Source of the DNA: JACCWP01 sp963801045
Lineage (GTDB): Bacteria; Actinomycetota; Actinomycetes; Propionibacteriales; Nocardioidaceae
Reading direction: 5' to 3'
NCBI GenBank assembly: GCA_963801045.1
Contig: CAWDDC010000004.1
Span: 1,116,001 to 1,180,000, forward strand
DNA length: 64,000 bases
In this document: in pieces, positions 1 through 8,673 of the stretch
Position numbering within the stretch: position 1 is the first letter of the stretch
Layout of the letters: each line of letters begins with the position of its first letter
The notes under the pieces: model-generated
What the model was told of the DNA's origin: nothing
Database searches by the model: none
Seen by the model: the letters and a program-made list of their open reading frames with translations, nothing else
Position numbers and translations under genes: made by a program

Positions 1-377
1 CGCAGGTCGTCGTCGGGGCCAGGCTCGACCGCGTTGATCGACGACACCATCAGGTACCGGGCCACCCCGGCGCTGACCGCGGCGTCGGCGAGCCGGATGG
101 CGCCGTCGCGGTCCATCGTCAGCTTCCGGGCCGCACCGCTGCCCGGCCCGGCACCCGCGGCGAAGACCACGGCGTCGGCGCCGTCGACTGCTGCCGCGAC
201 CTCGGGGACCGACGCGTGCTCGAGGTCGATCACGAGTGCCGAGGCACCCGCATCGCGCAGGTCGGCCGCCTGGTCGGGGTGCCGGATCATGCCCACGGCG
301 TCGTGTCCTGCAGCGGCGAGCAGCCGCAGCAGCCGCAGGCCGATCTTGCCGTGGCCGCCGGCCACCACGACCCGCAC
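1..377 (-). CDS. NAD(P)-binding epimerase/SDR-like protein (3' end missing)
   Basis: The reading frame starts at GTG (375-377) and runs off the left edge, leaving about 125 N-terminal residues. The start VRVVVAGGHGKIG is the glycine-rich dinucleotide loop of atypical short-chain dehydrogenases (GxxGxxG class). It is followed by alternating beta/alpha segments with 'VIDLEH', 'DAVVFAAGAG' and 'YLMVSSINA', as in the YwnB/NmrA-like group that acts as NAD(P)-dependent epimerases or redox sensors. The start lies 1 nt after the stop of the upstream acetyltransferase gene, so the two are probably co-transcribed. The substrate cannot be told from this fragment. Confidence 0.8.
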   Translation of the reverse strand, partial: MRVVVAGGHGKIGLRLLRLLAAAGHDAVGMIRHPDQAADLRDAGASALVIDLEHASVPEVAAAVDGADAVVFAAGAGPGSGAARKLTMDRDGAIRLADAAVSAGVARYLMVSSINAVEPGPDDDL

Positions 378-378
378 G

Positions 379-705
379 TCAGCCCTCGCGGTCGGGGACG
401 GCGACGAGCCCGAACATCTCCTGCTCGGCCCGCGGCACCAGGTCGAGGTAGGCAGGGTTGCGCCGGATGTACGCGGACACGAACGGGCAGTACGGCAGCA
501 CCTGCTGGCCGCGGCCGCGGACGGCGTCGAGCGCGTACCGCACCATCTCGCTGGCCAGGCCACGGTGCTGGTGGGCCGGGTCGACCTCGGTGTGCGGGAA
601 GGCCACCCGCCCGTCCTCGACGTGGTAGACGGCGAAACCGACCACCTCGCCGGCCTCGAGCACCTCGAAGCGGCTGCGCTCCGCGGACTCGCGCACGGTG
701 ACCAT
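379..705 (-). CDS. Small GNAT-type N-acetyltransferase (YjdJ-like)
   Basis: This 108-residue protein matches the short GNAT-like family (YjdJ/Gtn5-type, about 95-110 residues). Visible marks are 'GFAVYHVEDGRVAF' for the central strands, 'HTEVDPAHQHRGLA' for the acetyl-CoA loop, and 'LPYCPFVSAYIRRNP' near the end. That last pattern is typical of the family. The start was chosen at the ATG at 703-705 because GGGGAGG lies just upstream; the frame stays open further upstream but that stretch lacks family similarity. It is directly followed by the NAD(P)-binding gene. The substrate is unknown. Confidence 0.85.
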   Translation of the reverse strand: MVTVRESAERSRFEVLEAGEVVGFAVYHVEDGRVAFPHTEVDPAHQHRGLASEMVRYALDAVRGRGQQVLPYCPFVSAYIRRNPAYLDLVPRAEQEMFGLVAVPDREG

Positions 706-928
706 CCACTGACCTCCCCAGTTCGGTGTGGGACCACCCCGTCGCTGCCGTCCGGCTGCCACGTCCGCTGACCCTACCCGTCGGTCGACGCGGATCCACG
801 CGTCGACACAACCGCGACAAACCGGGTTGCTGGTACTGCTGGTGCCAGTGGTGCACAATGGCTGCGACACATCACTGTCCGACCGCGAGGCCGCTGGGGA
901 AGGCGCACCTCGAGCCCGGGAGGTCACA

Positions 929-1429
929 GTGAGCGTCACGACACGAGGCGTGGTCTACGTCCACTCCGCGCCGTCGGCCTTGTGCCCGCACGTCGAGTGG
1001 GCTGTCGGCGGCGTTCTCGGTGCGCCCGTCTCGTTGTCCTGGATCCCGCAGGGCGCGGCGCAGGGCACCTACCGGGCCGAGCTGTCCTGGCAGGGGCCGG
1101 TGGGCACGGCGGCGACGCTGTGCTCCGCGTTGCGCGGGTGGACGCACCTGCGCTTCGAGGTCACCGAGGAGCCCACCGCCTCCAGCGAGGGCGGTCGCTA
1201 CTCGTACACGCCCGACCTCGGCGTCTTCCATGCGGTCACCGGGCTGCACGGCGACCTGATGATCCCCGAGGACCGGGTGCGCGCCGCAGTGGCCAAGGCA
1301 TCGGCCGGCGACACCACACTCGAGCACGAGCTGGCGCGACTGCTCGGCCGGCCGTGGGACGACGAGCTGGAGACGTTCCGGCACGCCGGCGAGGGCGCGC
1401 CGGTGCGCTGGCTGCACCAGGTGGTGTGA
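929..1429 (+). CDS. DUF3145 family protein
   Basis: A 166-residue protein starting GTG with GGGAGG about 6 nt upstream. The N-terminus 'TTRGVVYVHSAPSALCPHVE' followed by 'WAVGGVLG' is the signature of DUF3145, an actinobacteria-specific family of about 165 residues and unknown function. The length is full. The stop is 1 nt from the stop of the convergent membrane-anchored protein gene. No signal peptide or membrane segment is visible, so the product is probably cytoplasmic. No function is proposed. Confidence 0.88.
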   Translation: MSVTTRGVVYVHSAPSALCPHVEWAVGGVLGAPVSLSWIPQGAAQGTYRAELSWQGPVGTAATLCSALRGWTHLRFEVTEEPTASSEGGRYSYTPDLGVFHAVTGLHGDLMIPEDRVRAAVAKASAGDTTLEHELARLLGRPWDDELETFRHAGEGAPVRWLHQVV

Positions 1430-1430
1430 G

Positions 1431-1988
1431 TCAGCCGCCGACCCTGACCGTGACCACCGGCGTGCTCTGACCGCTGGACGGGTTGGTCACGCGGAACTGG
1501 TTCGGGCCTGACTGCCCGGTCTGCACGTAGGTGGAGAAGCTGCCACCCTCGCCGGTGCTGAGCGAGACCGGGAACAGCGTCCACGTGCCGCCCTCCTTAC
1601 GCTCGATCTGCAAGGCGGTGCCGGCCGGCAGACCTGGGAAGCGTCCGTCGAGATCGATCTGCTCCATGCTGCTCACCGCGGTGGGAGAGGCGGTCAGCTC
1701 GGGCTCCTGCTGCTGCTGCGGCGGCGTGCTGCTCGACGACGGCTCCGACGGCTCGGTCGTCTCCGTCGTGGTCTCGGACTCGGTCGGGGTCTCGCTCGGC
1801 TCGGTCGTCTGTTGCGCCGCCGGCGGCCGGGTCGTCGCGTCCGTGTCCAGCCCCGCGGCCTCGAGCACCGTGGTGCTGGCCCAGGCGATGACCAGGCCGA
1901 TGATGATCCCCGCCGCGACCAGACCGGCCAACGAGCCCAGCAGCACGCGGCCGCGGGGTCCACGCCAGAAAGGCGGTTCCGAGCTCAC
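1431..1988 (-). CDS. Membrane-anchored protein with Thr/Ser/Glu/Pro stalk and extracellular domain
   Basis: About 185 residues. A short cytoplasmic N-terminus is followed by one hydrophobic segment (roughly residues 16-37, 'LLGSLAGLVAAGIIIGLVIA'). Then comes a low-complexity stalk rich in T, E, S, P and Q (about residues 50-100). The C-terminal beta-rich segment contains 'GTALQIERKEGGTWTLFPVS' and 'VTNPSSGQSTPVVTVRVGG', resembling Ig-like or bacterial surface modules. The GTG start at 1986-1988 was chosen because GGAGG lies 8 nt upstream. The topology suggests a type II anchor with the globular part outside the membrane. No named family was recognised. Confidence 0.72.
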   Translation of the reverse strand: MSSEPPFWRGPRGRVLLGSLAGLVAAGIIIGLVIAWASTTVLEAAGLDTDATTRPPAAQQTTEPSETPTESETTTETTEPSEPSSSSTPPQQQQEPELTASPTAVSSMEQIDLDGRFPGLPAGTALQIERKEGGTWTLFPVSLSTGEGGSFSTYVQTGQSGPNQFRVTNPSSGQSTPVVTVRVGG

Positions 1989-2104
1989 GTTCACGTCCTC
2001 CGGAGGCGGGCGTGGGCGGGTCCCCACGGGTCGGTCGTACCGTCAGTGTGCCAGGCATCGGCACCGGCCCTCACGTCGTCTCGGACGCCTGCGACGGGTG
2101 GGAG

Positions 2105-3541
2105 TCAGAGCGGGATGTTGCCGTGCCGACCCCGGCTCGGGCCGACCGCGAGCCCCTCGGCCAGTGCCTGCGCGAGCGCGGAGCGGGTCCGTGCCGGCTC
2201 GACCACCTCGTCGACGACGCCGATCTCCATCGCCCGCGCGACCCCGCCGGCCAGCCGCTCGTGCTCGGAGGCGAGCTCGGCCTCCACCTGGGGGCGGATG
2301 TCGGGTGCGACGTCGGCCAGCTTGCGACGGTGCAGGATGCGGATCGCGGCCACGGCACCCATCACCGCGACCTCCGCACCCGGCCAGGCGAACACCTTGG
2401 TGGCGCCGAGTGAGCGGGCGTTCATCGCGATGTACGCGCCGCCGTAGGCCTTGCGCGTCACCAGAGTCACCCGCGGCACGGTCGCCTCGCCGAACGCGTG
2501 CAACAGCTTCGCGCCGCGGCGGACGACGCCGTCCCACTCCTGCCCGACCCCGGGCAGGTAGCCCGGGACGTCCACCAGCACGAGCAGGGGGACACCGAAC
2601 GCGTCGCACATCCGCACGAACCGCGCGGCCTTCTCGGCCGACGCGGAGTCGAGGCAGCCACCGAGTCGCAGCGGGTTGTTGGCGATCACGCCGATGCTGC
2701 GACCACCGAGCCGGCCGAGCGTGGTCGTGATGTTGGGCGCCCAGCGCTCGTGCAGCTCGAGCCCGCTGCCCTCGTCGAACAGCTTCAGCAGCAGTGGGTG
2801 CACGTCGTAGGCGCGGCGCACCGAGTCGGGCAGCGCATCGGCGAGGTCGACGTCGGCGACGGAGTCGACGTCGAGCTCACCTTGTGCGCCGAGCAGCGAC
2901 GCGAGCCGGCGCGCCTCGCCGATCGCGTGCGCCTCGGACTCCGCCAGCACGTGCACGACACCGGAGCGGCGGCCGTGCGGCTCGGGGCCGCCGAGCCGCA
3001 GCATGTCGACGTCCTCACCGGTGACCGAGCGGACCACGTCCGGGCCGGTCACGAAGATCCGGCCCTCGGGTCCGAGGATCACCACGTCGGTGAGCGCGGG
3101 TCCGTACGCCGCGCCGCCGGCCGCCGGGCCGAGCACCACCGAGATCTGCGGAACCTTGCCGGACGCGAGCGTCATCGCGTGGAAGATCAGCCCGACCGCG
3201 TGCAGCGACAGCACGCCCTCGGCCAGTCGTGCGCCGCCGGAGTGCCACAGCCCGACGATCGGCGCCTCGTCGGCCACGGCGCGCTCGTAGGCCTGCACGA
3301 CCACCTTGCACCCGTCGTCGCCCATCGCCCCGCCCATGACGGTCGCGTCGGAACAGAAGGCCACCGTGTGGGTGCCGTCGACGGTGCCCGTCGCTGCGAG
3401 CATCCCGGACAGGTCGTCAGGCGTGATGAGCTGCATCGACCCCTCGTCGAAGAACGCCGCCAACCGCTTGGCCGGGTGGCGCGGGTCCTCGTCGCGGGGC
3501 GGCCTGGCCGGCTTGGCCGGCGCAGGTGGGGCAGTGGTCAT
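2105..3541 (-). CDS. accD6: Acyl-CoA (acetyl/propionyl-CoA) carboxylase carboxyltransferase beta subunit
   Basis: A 478-residue biotin-dependent carboxyltransferase that moves CO2 from carboxybiotin to acyl-CoA, giving malonyl-CoA or methylmalonyl-CoA. Both crotonase-fold halves are present. The N-half has 'GLWHSGGARLAEG' and 'VLGPAAGGAAYGPALTD' (CoA/oxyanion loop). The C-half has 'LLVLVDVPGYLPG' and 'VTRKAYGGAYIAMN'. It is the last gene of the fab operon, 25 nt after fabF, matching the position of accD6 in M. tuberculosis. This suggests it supplies malonyl-CoA to FabD; the symbol rests on that synteny. The alpha (biotin) subunit is not in the window. An AAGG-type ribosome site precedes the ATG. 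Confidence 0.92.
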   Translation of the reverse strand: MTTAPPAPAKPARPPRDEDPRHPAKRLAAFFDEGSMQLITPDDLSGMLAATGTVDGTHTVAFCSDATVMGGAMGDDGCKVVVQAYERAVADEAPIVGLWHSGGARLAEGVLSLHAVGLIFHAMTLASGKVPQISVVLGPAAGGAAYGPALTDVVILGPEGRIFVTGPDVVRSVTGEDVDMLRLGGPEPHGRRSGVVHVLAESEAHAIGEARRLASLLGAQGELDVDSVADVDLADALPDSVRRAYDVHPLLLKLFDEGSGLELHERWAPNITTTLGRLGGRSIGVIANNPLRLGGCLDSASAEKAARFVRMCDAFGVPLLVLVDVPGYLPGVGQEWDGVVRRGAKLLHAFGEATVPRVTLVTRKAYGGAYIAMNARSLGATKVFAWPGAEVAVMGAVAAIRILHRRKLADVAPDIRPQVEAELASEHERLAGGVARAMEIGVVDEVVEPARTRSALAQALAEGLAVGPSRGRHGNIPL

Positions 3542-3566
3542 CGAGGCACCTTTCGATCAGGTCGGA

Positions 3567-4802
3567 TCAGACGGTGCGGAAGGCGAGGGCGACGTTGTGG
3601 CCGCCGAAGCCGAAGGAGTTGTTGAGCGCCGCCAGGTCGCCCGCGGGCAGGTCGCGGGGCTTGGTGGCGATGTCGAGGTCGACGGCGTCGTCGACGTCGT
3701 CGAGGTTGATCGTCGGCGGGACGACACGGTGGTAGAGCGCCAGCACCGTCGCGATCGACTCGAGGGCACCGGCGGCACCGAGCAGGTGCCCGGTCATCGA
3801 CTTGGTGCTCGTCATCACCACTGACCCCGCGGATGCGCCGAGCGTCGCATGCACCATCATCCCCTCGGCCACGTCACCCAGCGGCGTCGAAGTGGCGTGG
3901 GCGTTGATGTGCTTGATGTCCGACGGCTCGAGGTCCGAGTCGGTGAGTGCCCGCGCCATCGCCCGCGCACCCCCGCGACCCTGCGGGTCGGGCTGCGCGA
4001 TGTCGTGGCTGTCCGCAGTGATGCCGGCACCGGCCACCTCGGCGTAGACCCGCGCACCCCGGGCGGCGGCGTGCTCCTCCGACTCGAGCACGAGGATCCC
4101 CGCACCCTCGCCGAGCACGAACCCGTCCCGACCGGTGTCCCACGGCCTGGACGCCGCCGCCGGGTCGTCGTTGCGCTTGGAGAGCGCCATCATGTTGGCG
4201 AACGCCGCCATCGGCAGCGCGTGGATCGCGGCCTCGGTGCCGCCCACCAGCACGACATCGGCCCGGTTGAGCCGGATCATGTCCACGCCGAGCGACACGC
4301 CCTCGCTGCCGGACGCGCACGCCGACACCGGTGTGTGCACGCCCGCCTTGGCCCCGACGATCAGGCCGATGTTGGCCGCCGGCGAGTTGGGCATGAGCAT
4401 CGGGATCGCCAGCGGCGAGACCCGACGGGGTCCCTTCGCCAGCAGTGCGTCGTAGTTGCTCAGCAGCGTCGTGATCCCGCCGATGCCGGACGCGCAGGCG
4501 ACCCCCAGCCGCTCGGCGTCGAGCTCCGCGTCGGCGAGCCCCGCGTCGGCCCACGCCTCGTTGGCCGCGATGACGGCGAACTGCGCCGAGCGGTCGAGGC
4601 GCCGGGCCTTGACCCGGTCGAGCACCTCGGCCGGGTCGACCGCCGCCTCGGCGGCGATCTGCACCGGCAACTGCTCGGCCCAGTCGTGCTCGAGTCGCCT
4701 GGTGCCGGAACGGCCTGCCAGCAACGCGTCCCAGGTGGATTCGACGTCGCCCCCGACGGGGCTGGTCACGCCGAGGCCGGTGACGACGACGGTGCGGGTC
4801 AT
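3567..4802 (-). CDS. fabF: Beta-ketoacyl-ACP synthase II (KAS II)
   Basis: A 411-residue condensing enzyme that elongates acyl-ACP with malonyl-ACP. The nucleophile Cys162 sits in 'TPVSACASGSEG'. The two catalytic histidines are in 'NAHATSTPLGD' and 'STKSMTGHLLGAAGAL', and the 'NNSFGFGGHN' loop is near the C-terminus. Length and motifs are complete for KasA/FabF. It lies between acpP and accD in the fab operon. GAGGTGAC precedes the ATG. Only one KAS II gene is present here, whereas mycobacteria have kasA and kasB in tandem. Confidence 0.95.
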   Translation of the reverse strand: MTRTVVVTGLGVTSPVGGDVESTWDALLAGRSGTRRLEHDWAEQLPVQIAAEAAVDPAEVLDRVKARRLDRSAQFAVIAANEAWADAGLADAELDAERLGVACASGIGGITTLLSNYDALLAKGPRRVSPLAIPMLMPNSPAANIGLIVGAKAGVHTPVSACASGSEGVSLGVDMIRLNRADVVLVGGTEAAIHALPMAAFANMMALSKRNDDPAAASRPWDTGRDGFVLGEGAGILVLESEEHAAARGARVYAEVAGAGITADSHDIAQPDPQGRGGARAMARALTDSDLEPSDIKHINAHATSTPLGDVAEGMMVHATLGASAGSVVMTSTKSMTGHLLGAAGALESIATVLALYHRVVPPTINLDDVDDAVDLDIATKPRDLPAGDLAALNNSFGFGGHNVALAFRTV

Positions 4803-4846
4803 GGAGATGTCACCTCGAGGTTGCGGATCGGATCGGTCCGGACGCG

Positions 4847-5092
4847 TCAGGAGATCTGACGCTCGATGAACGCCACCGCGTCACCGACGGTCTTGAGGTT
4901 CTTGACCTCGTCGTCAGGGATCTTGACGTCGAACTTCTCCTCGGCGGCGACGACGACCTCGACCATTGACAGCGAGTCGACGTCCAGGTCGTCAACGAAG
5001 GACTTGTCCAGCTGGACGTCGTCGGCGGGGATTCCCGCAACCTCGTTGACGATCTCGGCGAGCGACGCGCGGATCTCCTCGGTGGTGGCCAT
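4847..5092 (-). CDS. acpP: Acyl carrier protein
   Basis: An 81-residue acidic helical protein. The 4'-phosphopantetheine attachment site is Ser40 in 'DDLDVDSLSMVEV'. It carries the growing acyl chain between FabD, FabH and FabF. It sits between fabH and fabF, the usual actinobacterial order. A strong GAGGAGAAG ribosome site precedes the ATG, fitting the high abundance expected of ACP. Confidence 0.97.
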   Translation of the reverse strand: MATTEEIRASLAEIVNEVAGIPADDVQLDKSFVDDLDVDSLSMVEVVVAAEEKFDVKIPDDEVKNLKTVGDAVAFIERQIS

Positions 5093-5133
5093 GTGGTCTT
5101 CTCCTCTGGTTGGGGCGTGCGGGGGACGGTCGG

Positions 5134-6144
5134 TCAGGGGAGCCGGACGACCTGTGCTGCGTAGACGAGTCCGGCGCCGAAGGCGATGAGCAGCGCCAGG
5201 TCGCCGGTCTTGGCGTCGCCGTCGGCGACAAGTCGCTCCATCGCCAGGGGGACCGAGGCGGCGGAGGTGTTGCCCTGCTGGGCGATGTCACGCCCGATGG
5301 ACACGTGCTCGGGCAGCTTGAGGGCCCGGGCCATCGCGTCGGTGATGCGCATGTTCGCCTGGTGCGGGATGAACACGTCGAGGTCGTCGACGGTGATGCC
5401 GGCCCGCTCGATCGCCTGGCGGGCAACCTTGGCCATCTCGAAGCTGGCCCAGCGGAAGACGGGGTTGCCGTCCATCCGCAGTACGTGCGAGCCCTTGAGC
5501 GACTCGGGGTCGGGGTCGACCTTGACCGGCCACGGTGCCTCCTGCCGGATCAGGTCGTAGCGCGCGCCGTCGGAGCCCCAGACGACCGGGCTGATGCCCG
5601 GCTCGTCGGTGGGACCGACCACCACGGCACCCGCGCCGTCGGCGAAGATGAACGCCGTCGACCGGTCGGTGGGGTCGGTCAGGTCGCTGAGCTTCTCGAC
5701 ACCGATCACCAGGACGTGCCGGGCCGAGCCCGTACGCACCATGTCGGACGCCAGCGAGACGCCGTAGCAGAAGCCCGCGCACGCGGCTGACAGGTCGAAG
5801 GCCGCGGCCGGCGTCGCGCCGAGCTCCTCGGCGATCATGGCTGCGGCGGCCGGTGTCTGCAGCAGGTGCGAGACCGTCGCCACGATCACGCAGTCGACCT
5901 GGTCGGCGGAGATGCCGGCCTCGGCGATCGCGCCCCGCGAGGCGTCGACGGACATCGACACCACGGTCTCGTCCGGGCCGGCGAAGCGGCGCGACTCGAT
6001 GCCCGACCGGGTGCGGATCCACTCGTCCGACGAGTCGATGAGGTCGACGATCTCGGAGTTGGGTACCGACCGCTCCGGTCGGTAGACGCCCAGGCCCAGC
6101 AGGCCGGCGTTCGTCGTGGCAGCGGGTACGTCGAGTGCGGTCAT
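5134..6144 (-). CDS. fabH: Beta-ketoacyl-ACP synthase III (KAS III)
   Basis: A 336-residue enzyme that starts fatty-acid synthesis by condensing acyl-CoA with malonyl-ACP. The catalytic triad is visible: Cys122 in 'SAACAGF', His in 'FIPHQANMRI', and Asn in 'GNTSAASVP'. Substrate-pocket strands 'GDGAGAVVVG'-like are present as 'FADGAGAVVVG'. The ATG at 6142-6144 overlaps the fabD stop in an ATGA arrangement, indicating translational coupling. The chosen start gives normal FabH length. A much longer upstream in-frame extension overlaps fabD and is not real. Confidence 0.95.
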   Translation of the reverse strand: MTALDVPAATTNAGLLGLGVYRPERSVPNSEIVDLIDSSDEWIRTRSGIESRRFAGPDETVVSMSVDASRGAIAEAGISADQVDCVIVATVSHLLQTPAAAAMIAEELGATPAAAFDLSAACAGFCYGVSLASDMVRTGSARHVLVIGVEKLSDLTDPTDRSTAFIFADGAGAVVVGPTDEPGISPVVWGSDGARYDLIRQEAPWPVKVDPDPESLKGSHVLRMDGNPVFRWASFEMAKVARQAIERAGITVDDLDVFIPHQANMRITDAMARALKLPEHVSIGRDIAQQGNTSAASVPLAMERLVADGDAKTGDLALLIAFGAGLVYAAQVVRLP

Positions 6145-7325
6145 GCTGTCCCCTCGGGGTGGAGCCGGACGAGCGGTTGGCCGGGGGCGACCAGGTCGCC
6201 GTCCTCGACGAGCCACTCCACCACGGTGCCACCGTGCGGCGCCACCACCGGGATCTCGTCGCTGCGGGCGCGGACGCTGCCGACCCGCTCCTGCGGTTGC
6301 AGCGGCTTGTCCGGGTCGACGTCGGGCGACTTCTCGAACGTGCCCTTGGCCGGTGCGACCAGCAGCCGCCAGGTCGGTGCGGTGTCCATCGGCGAGGCCA
6401 CCGCGTGCTCCCCGGCGAACGCCCGTGCGTCGTCGAGCTGGTCCGGGGTCTTCAGCGCGAAGGTGGCCACGTCCGGCAGCGCCCGGCGCGCGATCCCGGT
6501 CAGGGTGCCGGCCGGCGGCACCTCCAGCAGCCCGGTGACGCCGAGGTCGCGCATCGACTGCATGCACAGGTCCCACCGCACCGGGCTGGCCACCTGGCCG
6601 ACGATGCGCTTCAGCACCTCGGGTCCGTCGTGCACGACCTGGCCGTCGCGGTTCGAGATCAGCGCCGTGCGCGGGTCGTGGGTGGTCACCGCCTTGGCGA
6701 AGCCGCCGAGGACTTCGACGGCCGGACCCATGTGCTCGGTGTGGAAGGCACCTGCGACCGAGAGCGGCGTGAGCCTGGCCTTCGCGGGCGGGTCGTCGGC
6801 GAGGGCGGCCAGCTGCTCGACGGTGCCGGCCGCCACGATCTGACCGGGCCCGTTGTCGTTGGCGGCGGTCAGGCCGTGCCGTTCCAGTGCCGCGAGCACC
6901 TCGTCGCGGTCGCCCCCGAGGACCGCGGTCATCGACGTCTCGGTGGCCTTCGCGGCGTCGGCCATCGCCTTGCCGCGCTCGCGTACGAGGACCATCGCCT
7001 GCTCGGCGGAGATGACGCCGACGCCGGCCGCCGCGGTGATCTCACCGACGCTGTGCCCGCTGGCCGCGCCCACGGACTTGAAGGCGTCGCTGGGGTGCGG
7101 GAACACCGACACGGCGCACACCAGGCCGGCCGCGACCAGCAGCGGCTGGGCCACGGCGGTGTCGCGGATCGTGTCCTGGTCGGCCTCGGTGCCGTAGTGG
7201 CCGAGGTCCATGCCGGCGACGGCTGACAACCAGTCCATCCGCTCGGCAAAGACCGGGTCCTCCATCCAGGGGGAGAGGAACCCGGGCTTCTGGGCACCCT
7301 GTCCGGGGGCGACGACGACTAACAC
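6141..7325 (-). CDS. fabD: Malonyl-CoA:ACP transacylase with C-terminal lipoyl-like extension
   Basis: 394 residues. The first ~310 are a normal FabD that loads malonate from CoA onto ACP: 'VAPGQGAQKPGF' at the start, nucleophile Ser92 in 'GHSVGE', and catalytic His in 'GAFHTEHM'. Residues ~310-394 are an extra segment ending 'VVAPHGGTVVEWLVEDGDLV' and 'APGQPLVRL'. This resembles the second half of a biotinyl/lipoyl domain but has no clear attachment Lys. The start was set at GTG 7325 by comparison with the family start; another GTG at 7334 is possible. It is first in the fab operon, downstream of fasR. Confidence 0.92.
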   Translation of the reverse strand: MLVVVAPGQGAQKPGFLSPWMEDPVFAERMDWLSAVAGMDLGHYGTEADQDTIRDTAVAQPLLVAAGLVCAVSVFPHPSDAFKSVGAASGHSVGEITAAAGVGVISAEQAMVLVRERGKAMADAAKATETSMTAVLGGDRDEVLAALERHGLTAANDNGPGQIVAAGTVEQLAALADDPPAKARLTPLSVAGAFHTEHMGPAVEVLGGFAKAVTTHDPRTALISNRDGQVVHDGPEVLKRIVGQVASPVRWDLCMQSMRDLGVTGLLEVPPAGTLTGIARRALPDVATFALKTPDQLDDARAFAGEHAVASPMDTAPTWRLLVAPAKGTFEKSPDVDPDKPLQPQERVGSVRARSDEIPVVAPHGGTVVEWLVEDGDLVAPGQPLVRLHPEGTA

Positions 7326-7404
7326 GCCCCCCACCCTGCCGGTCCGGAGGTGTACGGGACGGGACCGCAGCGGACGAAGATTGTTGAGATCTGTTGGAGG
7401 GTTC
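7326..7404 (-). promoter_or_regulatory. fasR-fabD intergenic region with direct repeats (probable fab operon control region)
   Basis: This 79-bp gap lies between fasR and fabD, which read in the same direction. On the minus strand it holds two near-identical decamers, CAACAGATCT and CAACAATCTT, 10 bp apart, followed by a possible -10 (TACACC). FasR-type activators bind just upstream of fabD in Streptomyces and mycobacteria. Assigning these repeats as the FasR site is inference. Confidence 0.4.
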
Positions 7405-8583
7405 CTACAAGTCCGGGGCCCGGAGCCGGCCGAGGGTCAGTGCCACCCGGAGCGTGTACGCGTCGCGGGGGTGGGCCGGCGAGAGGCCGGTGAGGTCCTC
7501 GATCCGGCGCAGCCGGTAGCGCACCGTGTTGGCGTGCACGAACAATGAGCGGGCGCTGCCCTCGATCGAGGAGCCGTGCTCGAGGTAGGCCTCCAGCGTG
7601 CGCAGCAGGGCCTCGTCGCCCGCCACCGGGGTGTAGACGTCGGTCACCAGCAGGTGCCGGGCGTGCCCGTCGCCCGAGAGCGCCCGCTCGGGCAGCAGGT
7701 CGTCGGCGGCGACCGGCCGGGGGGCGGCCGACCAGCCCGGTGCCGCCCGGAGCCCGGCGGTGGCGGCGCGGGCCGAGCCTGCACCGGCGAGCAGGTCGGC
7801 GACCAGCGGCCCCATCACCACCGGGCCGGGCCCGAAGTGGTCAGCGATGCTGGTGCCCGCCTTGTCGAGATCCTCCACCCCGCCCAGCACGACGACGAGC
7901 CGGTCGCCCTGGACGGCACACAGCGCGTCGGCCCCCGCGTGCCGGGCCGAGCGGCGCAGCTCGTCGACGGCGTTGTAGGCCTGCGGTGTGCCCTCGTCGT
8001 CGGTCCCCTCCGGTGCGTGCCCGAGCACGACGCTGATGCCGTACGAGGCCTCCCACCCCAGCGCCGAGGCACGGGACCGTACCGCCTCGTCCGCCTCACC
8101 ACGGAGCACGGCGTCGACGACGAGCGCCTCCAGCCGGGCGTCCCAGGCGCCGCGCAGCTCGGCGGCCCGGGCGTAGACCTCGGCGGCGGCGAACGCCACG
8201 TCGCGGGAGTAGCGCAGCATCGCGTCGCGCACGACCGCGCCGTCCTCGTCGCCGAGCAGCCGGTCGACGTCCTCCTCGACGGCGTCGATCGTGGTGCGCA
8301 CCAGCTCGACCGTCTGGTGCAGGCTGATCACCCGGGTGAGCTCGCGCGGCGCATGACCGAACACCGTCGCCGCCAGCGTGCCCATCGGCTCGGGGTCGCG
8401 GAACCAGCGGGCGAAGCTGGCGATGCCGTTCTGCGCGATCAGCCCGATCCAGGACCGGTCCTCGGCGGACAGCTCGCGGTACCACGCGAGGTCGCGCTCC
8501 ATCCGCGCCGTCGTGGCCGTGGCGAGCGGACCCACCGACTTCTCCAGCCGGCGGGCGAGCACGCTGCGCGACCTGGCCGTCAC
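7405..8583 (-). CDS. fasR: PucR/CdaR-type transcriptional regulator of fatty-acid synthesis (FasR-like)
   Basis: A 392-residue regulator. The N-terminal two thirds hold a ligand-sensing region and a GGDEF-like PucR middle domain ('SYGISVVLGHAP', 'ALCAVQGDRLVVVLGG'). The C-terminal ~60 residues are the PucR helix-turn-helix: 'TLEAYLEHGSSIEGSARSLF', then 'HANTVRYRLRRIEDLTG'. In actinobacteria the orthologue immediately upstream of fabD activates the fab operon, and the position here is the same. TAGCCT lies 6 nt before the GTG start, so the mRNA is probably leaderless. The symbol rests on domain and position. Confidence 0.88.
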   Translation of the reverse strand: MTARSRSVLARRLEKSVGPLATATTARMERDLAWYRELSAEDRSWIGLIAQNGIASFARWFRDPEPMGTLAATVFGHAPRELTRVISLHQTVELVRTTIDAVEEDVDRLLGDEDGAVVRDAMLRYSRDVAFAAAEVYARAAELRGAWDARLEALVVDAVLRGEADEAVRSRASALGWEASYGISVVLGHAPEGTDDEGTPQAYNAVDELRRSARHAGADALCAVQGDRLVVVLGGVEDLDKAGTSIADHFGPGPVVMGPLVADLLAGAGSARAATAGLRAAPGWSAAPRPVAADDLLPERALSGDGHARHLLVTDVYTPVAGDEALLRTLEAYLEHGSSIEGSARSLFVHANTVRYRLRRIEDLTGLSPAHPRDAYTLRVALTLGRLRAPDL

Positions 8584-8673
8584 CCCGCCAGGCTAGTGCC
8601 CGGGAAGGGGAGTCCGGGGTGCGGTGCGACATTCCCGGCGTAGGCTCACCGGACGCCAACCTGGGAGCCGTAC

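Noticed and set aside
820..870. Promoter for the DUF3145 gene (TTGCTG...CACAAT)
   Set aside because: The spacer would be 21 bp, too long for a normal promoter.
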